Positions 32,364 through 41,099 of a DNA stretch of 53,455 nt are shown one piece after another. Made by a program: the position numbers and the translations under genes. Under the pieces are notes generated by a model. It was not told where the DNA came from. It did not search any database and worked only from the letters and a program-made list of their open reading frames with translations. Source of the stretch: an uncultured Prevotellaceae bacterium (lineage in GTDB: Bacteria > Bacteroidota > Bacteroidia > Bacteroidales > Bacteroidaceae); the NCBI GenBank assembly GCA_946185805.1, contig CAMHKU010000008.1:1-53455 (forward strand), read 5' to 3'. The stretch's first letter is position 1, and each line of letters starts with the position of its first letter.

Positions 32364-35300
32364 TTACTTGACGTAGAGCTTCTTGCCGTCGACGATGTAG
32401 AGACCGGTGCCGAGGCGCTGGCGCAGTGCTGCCGGCGACGGGTCGTCGGTGACCATCAGCAGTCGTCCCTGCAGGTTGTAGACGCGGTGGCGGGCTGTCG
32501 GCGACGGCATCAGGTTGCTGATGGCCGTGGCGGCATCCTGCTCGTCGTCAACGATGGCGAAGCGGCTGGCTTTGGCCGCAGAGAGGATGTACGCCTCGAA
32601 GGGTCTGACGTCGCGCTCCAGGTCGCGGAAGAAGTTGCTGCCCTCGGGGAATCCGCTGAAAGCCTCGTTGCGGTTGATGGGCAGTACGTAGCTGGCCTTG
32701 GGCGTTGCCGTGAGCGAGGGTACAAACAGGAACTCGCCTTTCTGCGGATAGGCCGTCGCGGGCTGTGGCTCTATCAGGGCGTTGTCGGCCTCGAAGGTGA
32801 TGGTGCCGCCCAGCATGTAGGCGTCGGCATAGTAGCTGTTGTTAGGCATGGAGATGATATACGGCTGGTAAGCCTCTATCGTTGCCGTGGGCACAAAGCC
32901 CGTCTCTGTGAGGCGGCAGAGCCAGAAGGGCTTGGCCGAGGCGTCGCCCTTGGCAAAGGGTGCTGCCACGCCATTGACGGGATGGCTCACGCGCTGCACG
33001 GTGAAGGGCAGGGCAATGGTCTCCCAGCCGCGACACTGATTAACAACGGTGGGCATGGTGTACTGGTGCTGGTAGCTAATGTGCTGCGCCGTAAATGCCG
33101 TGGGGCAGTAGAAGTTGGCGTTACCCTCGGCGTCGGTCAGCGTGATGCTGGTAGCCACGCCGTTGGCCACGACATTGCGTACCGACGACGGGGCATCGGT
33201 GGTGGTGCGCACGTAGAGCAGCAGGTTGGGGTTGCTGAAGCCGCTCAGGGCCGTCTCGCTCAGGCGGATGCTGGCGTTCCACGTGATGGCCGCCAGCTGC
33301 TGGCAACCGCTGAAGATGCCTGTTCCCACGCTGCTCAAACGTTGCGGCAGACTGATGCTCAGCAGCTGTGGCATGCCGGCAAAGGCACCGTCGGGCAGGG
33401 CCTGACTGCCGTCGATGGCTGCTGCGGAGAGGTCTAAATGCTTCAGTGCAGGCATCGAGCGCAGGACTGTCAGGTCGGTCGCATTGAGCGTGCCGACGAC
33501 GGCGAGCGTCTGGATGTTGTCAGTGCCGCTCCACTGGAAGGCCTGACTCAGGGCGCCGGCAGCGTCGGTGCGTGCCACCTGACCGTTGTAGCAGCTGTGC
33601 AGGCTGATGGTGGTCTGCTCAGAGTTGTTCCAGTCGGTCTTCTCGGCGTAGACAGTCACCACGCACGGCTGGTCGATGGTGATAGGCTGGGTGTAGACGC
33701 CCTCGCCCGTCATGCCGCCGCTGAGCCGGTAGTGGATCACGGCGCCGGGGGTAGCACAGGTCAGCGTCAGTGTACGGCCGTCGTAGGCCGACTCTACCTT
33801 CTCGGCAGTGAAGCCGCCGGGGGTGTAGGTGGCCACGTCGCTGACATTCAGGTTGGGCGCCACGGCCATAGCCTTCACCACGCGGTTGTCGGTCAGGGTG
33901 ATGGCGGCTCCCGGCCTGACGCTGGGCGAGGCCGTGGTGGGGTCGCTGCCGCCAAGCGCATAGTAGATGGTGGCGTCGGCCAGGTCGCAGTCCATCTGCA
34001 GCTGGTTGTCGCCGGTGAGCAGCAGCCGCGGGCGCGGCGTCTGCAGCCAGTCAACGGTGATGGTAGCCACGTCGCTGGGCAGGCTGCCTTCGAGGATGGC
34101 CACCACGCGGTAGGTGAAGTTGCGCTCAGGCTGTATGAGCGCCCCGTCGGCCTTCGGGCTCTGCGCCGTAGGCATGGTGCCGTCGGTGGTATAGTAGAAG
34201 TCGGCGCCCTCGCTCTGGCAACTGATGCTGATAGCCGTGCCCTGGCGGGCAATGACGGGCGCAGAGGTCTTGAATTGCGACGGGTCGAAGAACTCCTCTG
34301 CCACCTCGCTATCGTTATAGCCATTGAGGCGTCCCACGGCCTTCACCGTCGTTGGGCCGTTGATGGTTACCGGCTGCTGGGGGTTATACTCGCGGCCGAC
34401 GCTGCGCGGGTCTGAGCCGTCGAGGGTGTAGTAGATGATAGCGTCGGCGGGCTGGCAGGCCATCTCCAGCTGGTAGACCAGTGTGCCGTCGCGGCGGGTG
34501 GTCTTGCCTTCGATGGCGGGTGTGCCTACCTTGTAGCTGTCAACGGTCAGCGCCACGGACTTAGAGTCCGACCATCCCGTACGCACGGCCTTGGCCTTGA
34601 TGGTGGCGTTGTGTTTCAGTTCAAAGGCTGAGGAGTAGCGGTTGCTCTGCTCGGTAGGTTCCGTGCCGTCGAGGGTGTAATAGATATTGGCATCGGCCAC
34701 CTGACAGCTGATGGTCACCATGCCGTCGGCAAAGCTGATAGCCGGCGTGGGCAGGATGTTGTCGTTGGTCATCAGGCGCACCTTCAGGGGCTGCTCCATG
34801 TCGGTCTGCGACATACCCATGAGCACGCCGTAGTAGGTGCCGCGGGAGAGGACTATCTGGTGGGTCTTCTCCTGCCACTGCTCGGGTGTGATCAGCCCAT
34901 AGCGCGAGCCGTCGCTATTGTAAATCTGCAGTGAGGCCTGCTGCTCGGCATAGAGGTAGTAGACGCCACTCTGGGCAATGTCGATCTTGACACCCTGGAA
35001 GTCGCCGGGCAGCACCTTGCCGACAGCGAGCTCCTGGTCTGGAGCCAGCGTGTAGAGGGGCTTCGTGCATGAGTCCTTCATCTCAAACTGCGTTGAGGCC
35101 GGAGCACTCCATTCATTGGCCTGATTCTGGAATTGCATGGCAAAGCCTACGCTGGCAGTGCGGTGGAGGCTTACCTGACCGGCAGTAGAGGTGAAGTCGT
35201 ACTTACAGCCCTCGGTGAGCGAGCCTATCTGGCTGAGCTCGGGGATGGTGAGCACAAACGACTTGAGTTCATACTCCGCCGTGGGCTTCAGGCTGACGTA

Positions 35301-36239
35301 GTGGCTTTCGCTGTTGAAGTTGTAGCGATAGCCGGTGATGGGCGCGGCACCCTTCGGCGTTTCGCCGGTGACGTAGATGAGCCGACGGTAGATGTTGCCC
35401 CACCGTCCTTCACTGTCGCGTCCGCGGTAGTTGAAGAAATGTATGCCCTCAGTGAGCTGGCTGATGTCGACGAAGCCTGTGAAGGTGTCGCCGCGGAGGG
35501 GCTTTAGCTGGTGGACGCTGTCATTGTCGATCCAGTATTCCAGGTGCGTGGGCGTGGCCTTCGACATGTCGGGCACGAAGAATAGCCATCGTGACAGCGC
35601 GCCCCACAGGCCGCCGGCATTCTGCGGGCGCAGGTTCAGATAGTGTACGCCGGGCTCCATCCGGCTCAGGTCGAGCTTCAGGGTGGCGGCCTCGCCGCTG
35701 GTGGTGACAACTTGCTGCGATGTGTAGTCGTCGTCAACCCAGTATTGATAGCTCATGGCGGCGGTAGACACCATGTCGGGCACGAAGAAGAGCCATCGTG
35801 ACAGTGAGCCCCATGAGCCGAGAGCGTTCTGCGGCCTGAGGTTGAGGTAGTGGACGCCGGGCGATATGTTCTGCAGGCTCATCGTGATGGCGGCCTGCTG
35901 GCCACTGGCGTTCACCGTTGTGCGGGTATCATAGTCGCTGTCGAGCCAGTACTGATAGCGCATGGTAGCGGTGGTATTTGCCTCGGGAATGAAAAACAGC
36001 ATCCTACTCAGGGCGCCCCACTCGCCATTGGCATTTCTGGCGCGGAAGCTCAGGTAGTGTACACCCTCCTGCTGCCGGCTGATGTCAATGTTTAGTGGTA
36101 TGTCCGTGGCTGTGCTGTTCACCGTGGTGTGCCCCGCGTAGTCTGCATCTATCCAGTACTCATAGCGACTCACACCCTGGGCAAAGCCCAGCGTGAGCGA
36201 TAGCAAGAGCAGCAGGAAAAGACTTGTTCGTTTAAGCAT
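32364..36239 (-). CDS. Giant secreted multi-repeat protein with C-terminal sorting-like tail
   Basis: 1291 residues. The signal peptide (MLKRTSLFLLLLLSLTLGFA) is followed by four ~85-residue repeats (YEYWIDADY, YQYWLDSDY, YQYWVDDDY, LEYWIDNDS; each with GVHYLNLRPQN and WGALSRWLFF). Then come five chitobiase/hexosaminidase C-terminal-type Ig-like repeats between about residues 510 and 870 (IYYTLDGTEPT, IYYTLDGSDP, FYYTTDGTMPT, IYYALGGSDPT, IHYRLSGG). A BspA-like leucine-rich segment follows (LKHLDLSAAAIDG, then GIFSGCQQL). The end (VYNLQGRLLMV, TGLYIVDGKKLYVK) looks like a type IX secretion sorting tail. Probably a cell-surface or secreted adhesion/scaffold protein. It is the last gene of the run, 18 bases after the beta-helix gene. 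Confidence 0.82.
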   Translation of the reverse strand: MLKRTSLFLLLLLSLTLGFAQGVSRYEYWIDADYAGHTTVNSTATDIPLNIDISRQQEGVHYLSFRARNANGEWGALSRMLFFIPEANTTATMRYQYWLDSDYDTRTTVNASGQQAAITMSLQNISPGVHYLNLRPQNALGSWGSLSRWLFFVPDMVSTAAMSYQYWVDDDYTSQQVVTTSGEAATLKLDLSRMEPGVHYLNLRPQNAGGLWGALSRWLFFVPDMSKATPTHLEYWIDNDSVHQLKPLRGDTFTGFVDISQLTEGIHFFNYRGRDSEGRWGNIYRRLIYVTGETPKGAAPITGYRYNFNSESHYVSLKPTAEYELKSFVLTIPELSQIGSLTEGCKYDFTSTAGQVSLHRTASVGFAMQFQNQANEWSAPASTQFEMKDSCTKPLYTLAPDQELAVGKVLPGDFQGVKIDIAQSGVYYLYAEQQASLQIYNSDGSRYGLITPEQWQEKTHQIVLSRGTYYGVLMGMSQTDMEQPLKVRLMTNDNILPTPAISFADGMVTISCQVADANIYYTLDGTEPTEQSNRYSSAFELKHNATIKAKAVRTGWSDSKSVALTVDSYKVGTPAIEGKTTRRDGTLVYQLEMACQPADAIIYYTLDGSDPRSVGREYNPQQPVTINGPTTVKAVGRLNGYNDSEVAEEFFDPSQFKTSAPVIARQGTAISISCQSEGADFYYTTDGTMPTAQSPKADGALIQPERNFTYRVVAILEGSLPSDVATITVDWLQTPRPRLLLTGDNQLQMDCDLADATIYYALGGSDPTTASPSVRPGAAITLTDNRVVKAMAVAPNLNVSDVATYTPGGFTAEKVESAYDGRTLTLTCATPGAVIHYRLSGGMTGEGVYTQPITIDQPCVVTVYAEKTDWNNSEQTTISLHSCYNGQVARTDAAGALSQAFQWSGTDNIQTLAVVGTLNATDLTVLRSMPALKHLDLSAAAIDGSQALPDGAFAGMPQLLSISLPQRLSSVGTGIFSGCQQLAAITWNASIRLSETALSGFSNPNLLLYVRTTTDAPSSVRNVVANGVATSITLTDAEGNANFYCPTAFTAQHISYQHQYTMPTVVNQCRGWETIALPFTVQRVSHPVNGVAAPFAKGDASAKPFWLCRLTETGFVPTATIEAYQPYIISMPNNSYYADAYMLGGTITFEADNALIEPQPATAYPQKGEFLFVPSLTATPKASYVLPINRNEAFSGFPEGSNFFRDLERDVRPFEAYILSAAKASRFAIVDDEQDAATAISNLMPSPTARHRVYNLQGRLLMVTDDPSPAALRQRLGTGLYIVDGKKLYVK

Positions 36240-36257
36240 ACGCGTGCGGGGGAATGA

Positions 36258-37232
36258 TTAGTTGGTGGTAACCTTGATGTTGACATTCAGCTCCTTTTTC
36301 TCCGTGTCTACGGTGATGGTGTGCTCCGTTACGCGCGGCACGGTGGGCACCAGCGAGTAAGGGGCGGCGCCGCCGGTGATGCCCACCACGGTGCCGTCAG
36401 TGCCGATGTAGCCCTTGGTCTTCAGGTCGGCGTCGCTGAGGGAGCACTCGGTACTATTGCTAAGAATATCAGTGTTGTTATAATTCCAGCAGTTAGCGTT
36501 GTTGCTGTAGGTGTAGTAGTTGCGGCCACAGAGGCAGTTGCGGAATACGGTATTGGTATAGAAAGAACTAGAAGTGTTAGTATCCCATGTTCTTATGATA
36601 CAGTTGGTGTAGCTGGCGAGGACAGCGCGATACTTGGAGCCAGTCCAATAATTGTTAATGTAGTAGATGTTACAGTTCATGAAGTTAACGTCACCCGCTG
36701 CTGCTGCATCTCCTTGCAGACACCAGATTTTGCTGTTCATGACGTAGAGCGATTTAACGTTCTCTGAAAGGTTAAAACCGCTATTCTCGTTGCCGCGGCT
36801 ATAGCAGCGGTCGATGGTGGCATTTTCGGTCAGGGCGTTGAAGACGATGGAGTTAAACTGGCACTTCCTGATGTTCAGACCCTTGCAGGGCTGTACTACG
36901 GTGATGGTGTTAGAGATGGTGAAGGCATCGAGCAGACGGGCGGTGAGGGTAGGTGAGCCGGGGATGTCGATGTTGACATTGCCACCCCAGACGGTGTTGA
37001 TGCCGGCGCCGATGACGCTGATTTTCTTGGTGATGTTCATGTCGCCGCTGAAGGTGCCCTCGCTGAGGTAGATGGTGTCGCCGTCGACGGCCTTCGTCAA
37101 GGCATCGTCAATCTTGTTGTTCTCATAGACGGAGACGGCTCCCTGATGTTGCAAAACGATTTGTCCGAACTGTGCGTTTGCTGCAGTGCTTACTAAGGCG
37201 AAGCATGCCAAGGCCATTAATTTCTTTCTCAT
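36258..37232 (-). CDS. Secreted right-handed beta-helix protein, unknown function
   Basis: About 324 residues. The ATG at 37232 gives a signal peptide ending STAANA. The body reads as a pectate-lyase-like parallel beta-helix: GDTIYLSEGTFSGDMNITK, VIGAG, LNIRKCQFNSIVF, FMNCNIYYINN and YTNCIIRTW are successive rungs rich in Asn and Cys. It carries no obvious catalytic acid cluster, so it may be structural or carbohydrate-binding. The last ~40 residues (EHTITVDTEKKELNVNIKV) form a separate beta strand pair. The gene is between the BACON lipoprotein and the 1291-residue protein, in the same direction. Confidence 0.75.
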   Translation of the reverse strand: MRKKLMALACFALVSTAANAQFGQIVLQHQGAVSVYENNKIDDALTKAVDGDTIYLSEGTFSGDMNITKKISVIGAGINTVWGGNVNIDIPGSPTLTARLLDAFTISNTITVVQPCKGLNIRKCQFNSIVFNALTENATIDRCYSRGNENSGFNLSENVKSLYVMNSKIWCLQGDAAAAGDVNFMNCNIYYINNYWTGSKYRAVLASYTNCIIRTWDTNTSSSFYTNTVFRNCLCGRNYYTYSNNANCWNYNNTDILSNSTECSLSDADLKTKGYIGTDGTVVGITGGAAPYSLVPTVPRVTEHTITVDTEKKELNVNIKVTTN

Positions 37233-37254
37233 ATCTGTTGTTTTTTTATTTGTT

Positions 37255-37346
37255 TTCAATCTTCAATCTTCAATGTTCAATGTTCAATGTTCAATTTTCA
37301 ATGTTCAATGTTCAATGTTCAATGTTCAATGTTCAATCTCTAATCT
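37255..37346. repeat. CAATGTT heptamer array between two operon genes
   Basis: About twelve units of CAATCTT, CAATGTT or CAATTTT with a strict 7-bp period fill most of the gap between the BACON gene stop and the beta-helix gene start. Confidence 0.88.
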
Positions 37347-37347
37347 C

Positions 37348-38661
37348 CTAAATGTTTGGTATGGGGTTGTCGTTCTCGCCGGGCTTACCGCCGCTGGTAG
37401 CGATGGTCAGCACCTCGCTGTAGGACGTGCCCACGGCGCTGGTGGCGTATGCCCTGACGTAGTAGGTGGTGCCGGAGTCGAGGCCGCTGATGGTGCCTTC
37501 AAAGGCGGCGGTGGCGGCGGTTACGCTGATGCTGTGGTCGCTCTTCGTCGGCGTGCTGTTGGTAGCGCTCCATACGAAGCCGCGCTCAGTGACGGCAAAG
37601 GGCGAGGTGACGGTGCTGCTGACGGTCATCTGGTCGCGGCCGATGGTGACCGATGCCGGCATCGTGAGCACTGGCAGTACGGCGGCCTGCTGGCTGACGG
37701 TGACGGTGATGGTCTGCCGCTTGCTGAGTGCGCCATAGCTGATGGTGATGGTAGCCTCGCGGGCGCTCTGCTGGGTGTTGGCCTCGCAACTGATGAGCAG
37801 GTCGTAGGTGCCCTGCCCGCTAATCTTGTCCATCGTCAGCCAGGTGGCGCTGGCGGTGGCCGTCCATGAGGCGGTGCCCTCTAATCGCAGCGTCTGCTGA
37901 CCGCCGACGGCCTCGTAGGCGAGGCTGGTAGCACTGGCCGTGAGGTTGGTGGAGCGCCCCTCCTGCATGATTGTCACGTGACCGCTGGTGGTGGCGCCGC
38001 TGACGGTGAGAATCGCCGACCGCTCGTTCTCGCTGCTGTTGCCTACGGCGGTAATATTGATGGTGGCGTTGCCTTGGCCTGACGTCTGGCTCAGTGTGAA
38101 CCACTCTTCCACGCCTCTGATCTCCCATGTGGCGTTGCTCTCTATCACCAGGCTCTTGGTTTCGCCGCCGGCGGCAAAGGTCAGCTCACTGGCGTTGAAC
38201 GTCAGCGTCTCGTTGCTCTTGGCCTGGTGTACGTGGATGACGCGCTGCAGTCCGCCGGCAGTCTTCACGGTGATGGTGGCGTTGCGGTCGGCGGCGATGC
38301 TGCTGTTAGCCTGAGCACTGAGGGTGATGGTGGCGTTGCCGTTGCCCTGGGCGGGACTCAGCGTCAGCCAGTCGGCGCTGGCGGTGGCCGTCCATGTGCA
38401 GTTGGCGCCCACGGCAATGGTCTGCGTGGAGCCACCGCCCTCGATGCTGAGGTTGGTAGTGCCAAGCTTCAGATACTCGTCTGACAGGAAATACTTGTCG
38501 GTATCCACCTCGTCGGCGCAGCCCGTGGTCAGCACTAAGGTCGCTACAATCGTCAGCACCGATGTCGCGGTTGTCAGCATGGTCGCCACGACCGTCAGCA
38601 GGCAGCCGACAAGACTTGCTGGCAAGTTCTCTGATGCGTAATATGCTCTTATATCTCTCAT
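37348..38661 (-). CDS. BACON-domain lipoprotein
   Basis: About 437 residues. The chosen ATG at 38661 gives a long leader ending in the lipobox VLTTGC. An internal Met (MLTTATSVL) would give a normal-length lipoprotein signal and may be the real start. Three BACON repeats follow (each with a WTATASADWLTLSPAQGNGN-like core: residues ~65-140, 150-230, 240-320), then a fibronectin III-like domain (ERGFVWSATNSTPT, TTYYVRAYATSAVGTSY). BACON modules are surface carbohydrate- or mucin-binding-type Ig folds in Bacteroidota. It is in the long minus-strand run, with heptamer arrays on both sides. Confidence 0.82.
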   Translation of the reverse strand: MRDIRAYYASENLPASLVGCLLTVVATMLTTATSVLTIVATLVLTTGCADEVDTDKYFLSDEYLKLGTTNLSIEGGGSTQTIAVGANCTWTATASADWLTLSPAQGNGNATITLSAQANSSIAADRNATITVKTAGGLQRVIHVHQAKSNETLTFNASELTFAAGGETKSLVIESNATWEIRGVEEWFTLSQTSGQGNATINITAVGNSSENERSAILTVSGATTSGHVTIMQEGRSTNLTASATSLAYEAVGGQQTLRLEGTASWTATASATWLTMDKISGQGTYDLLISCEANTQQSAREATITISYGALSKRQTITVTVSQQAAVLPVLTMPASVTIGRDQMTVSSTVTSPFAVTERGFVWSATNSTPTKSDHSISVTAATAAFEGTISGLDSGTTYYVRAYATSAVGTSYSEVLTIATSGGKPGENDNPIPNI

Positions 38662-38670
38662 ACTTCTTTC

Positions 38671-38766
38671 TTCAAATCTCAAATCTCAAACCTCAAATTT
38701 CAAACCTCAAATTTCAAACCTCAAATTTCAAACCTCAAATCTCAAACCTCAATCCTCAAACCTCAA
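38671..38766. repeat. CAAACCT/CAAATTT heptamer array with a gene stop inside
   Basis: About thirteen heptamers (CAAATCT, CAAACCT, CAAATTT, CAATCCT). On the minus strand the TGA stop of the upstream beta-barrel gene is the first TTTTGAGG of the array. Confidence 0.88.
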
Positions 38767-39710
38767 AAGTAAAACATCAGTCCCAGGTTAACGTTCAGTC
38801 CGTCGGCCCATCCCTTGATGGTAGAGTCAAACTTACTGAGCGCCTCAAAATTCTTGTCCTTCGACGCGGCAAAGTCATACTCCGGCGTAAGGAACACACG
38901 GAAGGTGCCATTCTTTCCCGACGGAGCAAACATAAGTCGCACGCCGACGGTGCCGCTGATGGCCGTGCCGCCGTCAAGCACCTTCTCGCCACTGACGGCG
39001 ATGTCGCTCAGACGGCTGCCCTGCAGCGAGGTGAAGGCCGCGCCCACCTGCGGGGTGATGGCCAGCACCGGCGCCGGCCAAAAGTCGTAGCCCACACGCA
39101 GGAAACCGCGCAGCGCCGAATAGCTATAGCCGTCGGCCAGGGCGCCGGCTTGGTCGTAGATATACACATCCTTCGACTTGTTGAGGCCGTAGACGGCTCC
39201 CGCCTCTATAGTGAAATTGTGGAACATGGCGCCGATGCTCACCGACGGCCCCATGATTGACAGCACGTTGAAACCCACGGAAGCGGTGAAGCTGCTCTTT
39301 GGAGCCTCTTCTCCTCGGGGCACCTCAATCACCAAATTAAAAGTTCGTCCACTTTTAATAGTGTCAGTGGGATAATCCTTAGAAAAATCGACCACCAAAG
39401 GACTTAACTTATCTTTTTTTGAAGGAATAATTTCAAGGTATGTCGTCATGTTTGGTACATAAACCCAGTAGCTGCCATCTTCCTTTAGCTCTGTTTTGAC
39501 GGTGTCTCCTTGGAATTTTACTTCTGAGAGCGGTATCTTGACAATAATTAGCGCACAAATAGAGTCGTTAGCGTCTTTAACAGGATACTGGGTGGCAGCA
39601 GGGTCATTTCCGTCATTTTTAAACTCTGTCACTTTTATCTGCGCACTGGCCGCTATAGCCAGCAGACAGAGCACTGCAGCTGTACAAAGTCTTTTTGTGA
39701 TGTTATTCAT
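38763..39710 (-). CDS. Outer-membrane beta-barrel protein with operon-specific N-terminal domain
   Basis: About 315 residues. The ATG at 39710 lies within the end of the preceding gene (8-base overlap, ATGAATAA), giving translational coupling. The signal peptide ends AIAASA. Residues ~20-150 match the N-terminus of the PEGA-SUMF1 protein of this operon (IKVTEFKNDGNDPAATQYPV here, LKVTGFKADMNDPAATQFAV there; CALIIV, then YWVYV or YWVYI). The C-terminal ~180 residues alternate as beta strands (FLRVGYDFWPAPVLAITPQV, VGVRLMFAPSG, FLTPEYDFAA) and end in Phe (LGLMFYF), as outer-membrane barrels do. Probably a barrel carrying a periplasmic docking domain. Confidence 0.75.
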   Translation of the reverse strand: MNNITKRLCTAAVLCLLAIAASAQIKVTEFKNDGNDPAATQYPVKDANDSICALIIVKIPLSEVKFQGDTVKTELKEDGSYWVYVPNMTTYLEIIPSKKDKLSPLVVDFSKDYPTDTIKSGRTFNLVIEVPRGEEAPKSSFTASVGFNVLSIMGPSVSIGAMFHNFTIEAGAVYGLNKSKDVYIYDQAGALADGYSYSALRGFLRVGYDFWPAPVLAITPQVGAAFTSLQGSRLSDIAVSGEKVLDGGTAISGTVGVRLMFAPSGKNGTFRVFLTPEYDFAASKDKNFEALSKFDSTIKGWADGLNVNLGLMFYF

Positions 39711-40176
39711 AGATAATCTGATAATTCTTTGGTAAGATGTTTTGTCCCTTAAATGAACGCACCAGCGAGGGGTAGTTGATCTTGACGATGGCGCGGCAAT
39801 AGTATTCGCCCTTGGGCGTCTTGACAATCTCGTCTTCAACCATCACGCCGCCGATATAATTGAGGTAGGGCGCTCCGCGACCTTCGAAGAACCGGCGCAG
39901 CCAGTGGTTCTGCTGGTTCTCTGCCAGGCGCCGCCCGCCATTGAACCCCGGCAGACCCTCATAGAGCAGCTTGCTGACGGCCTCCTTCTGAGCGTCCTCC
40001 AGAGCTTCGTCGCGCTTGGCACCGAAACCCTCGGCCGAGACGATGACGCAATTCTTTCCCACCTGCAGGGTGTTCACCTGACCGCGGATGTTGACGCCCT
40101 GCGCCTGAGCGCAAACAGGCATCATCAGGCACAAAATCCCCAGCATCACAATCTTGAATGTTCTACTATTTTCCAT
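39703..40176 (-). CDS. Small secreted protein, LPP20/FlgT-N-like fold suspected
   Basis: 157 residues with a signal peptide (ends VCAQA). The helix VSAEGFGAKRDEALEDAQKE followed by a beta hairpin (YYCRAIVKINYP) recalls the small alpha/beta domain of LPP20 or FlgT-N proteins, but this is a weak call. A helix of the same character (SAEATMDTEAQAYQVAEELL) opens the 44453-45271 protein. It overlaps the beta-barrel gene by 8 bases, so the two are probably made together. Periplasmic. Function unknown. Confidence 0.7.
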   Translation of the reverse strand: MENSRTFKIVMLGILCLMMPVCAQAQGVNIRGQVNTLQVGKNCVIVSAEGFGAKRDEALEDAQKEAVSKLLYEGLPGFNGGRRLAENQQNHWLRRFFEGRGAPYLNYIGGVMVEDEIVKTPKGEYYCRAIVKINYPSLVRSFKGQNILPKNYQIIYE

Positions 40177-40185
40177 GCGTTATTT

Positions 40186-40222
40186 TTTACTTTTCACTTT
40201 TCACTCTTCACTAGCGTAGCGC
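40186..40222. repeat. Stop-codon element copy 1 (head plus CTTTTCA heptamers)
   Basis: On the minus strand it reads T|AGCGCTACGCTAGTGA, then AGAGTGA, AAAGTGA, AAAGT. The gene's stop TAG is made of its own T plus the element's AG. The head is shared exactly with the copies at 41991-42041 and 44395-44453. Confidence 0.88.
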
Positions 40223-41028
40223 TACTTAATGATCATCTGATGAACGCCGGCGTCGAAGACGCTTTTGATTTCCTCCTCGCCGTCGGTGACCTTCATCTCT
40301 AAGTTCAGACCCTCCTGGTTGGCGTCTTTAAGCTTCAGCTCGCCAATCTTGCTAAGCAACATCTCGCCGGCCTCAAAGCCCCACTCCTCGCTCGGAATCT
40401 GCTCGTAGACGGTGTAGACGCGACCCTCGTAGGGCACGCCCTTACTGATGGTGGCAAACACAGTCTTGGCACCCTTCTTGCTCGACTGGCCTAAAGACGT
40501 AATCTGTCCCAGCGACTGGTGGTACTCTTCGGGCAGCACCGACGTGGGGTAGTTGATGCGCGAAGCCTCTTTGATGGCGTCGCCTTCCGAGTCCTTATAT
40601 TTAGCATAGTTGCTGGTAACGGTGGAGTAGGCCACGCGCCCCGTCTTGCTGCTGATAAAGGAAATGGCGTAGTAAATCTCACAATTATATACGGTCTTGT
40701 CTACCATCTCCCCGTCTTTATAGGTTTTGGTCTGTTGCGACGAGGTAAGCGTAGAGAGAGCCTTGCCGCGCACTAGATATTTGATACCTTTCTCGTTGAG
40801 CGCCTGTAACAACTCCTTTTCCTCGGTAGGCAGTTGTCCTAATGATTCTATGGTGGCGGCTCGCGCCCGCAGACCGCCGACGAATGACGACCGCAGGTTG
40901 TCGGCAATCCACCCATCGGTGTCGGCAGTAAATGGGGCAACAGCAAACTCTACCTTGGCCATTGCAACAGTGCTACCGCCGACGAGGAGCCCCAATAGTG
41001 CTAATATGGTAAATATTTTCTTGCTCAT
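40222..41028 (-). CDS. Exported CsgG/LpoB-like alpha/beta protein
   Basis: About 268 residues with a signal peptide (MSKKIFTILALLG, ends AMA). The first domain (VEFAVAPFTADTD, then LLQALNEKGIKYLVRGKALS) resembles the CsgG/LpoB/TolB-N fold, in which a strand-helix unit is followed by a Rossmann-like core. After it comes a small second domain (FATISKGVPYEGRVYTVYEQ). The downstream half of the next upstream gene (41100-41990) has the same order of parts. The likely location is the periplasm or the outer membrane. Role unknown. Its stop codon is completed by the repeat element. Confidence 0.72.
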   Translation of the reverse strand: MSKKIFTILALLGLLVGGSTVAMAKVEFAVAPFTADTDGWIADNLRSSFVGGLRARAATIESLGQLPTEEKELLQALNEKGIKYLVRGKALSTLTSSQQTKTYKDGEMVDKTVYNCEIYYAISFISSKTGRVAYSTVTSNYAKYKDSEGDAIKEASRINYPTSVLPEEYHQSLGQITSLGQSSKKGAKTVFATISKGVPYEGRVYTVYEQIPSEEWGFEAGEMLLSKIGELKLKDANQEGLNLEMKVTDGEEEIKSVFDAGVHQMIIK

Positions 41029-41030
41029 AC

Positions 41031-41099
41031 CAATCTTCAATCTTCAATCTTCAATCTTCAATCTTCAATCTCCAATTCTCAACTCTCAACTCTCAACTC
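41031..41099. repeat. CAATCTT and CAACTCT heptamer array
   Basis: Five or more CAATCTT units, then CAATTCT, then three CAACTCT units, all with a 7-bp period. They fill the whole gap between two operon genes and abut the TAA stop of the upstream gene. Confidence 0.88.

Noticed and set aside
32004..34415. Plus-strand frames of 477 and 325 codons opposite the Rpn and 1291-residue genes
   Set aside because: Val/Gly/Arg-rich mirror frames; the first even crosses the terminator and two genes on the other strand.
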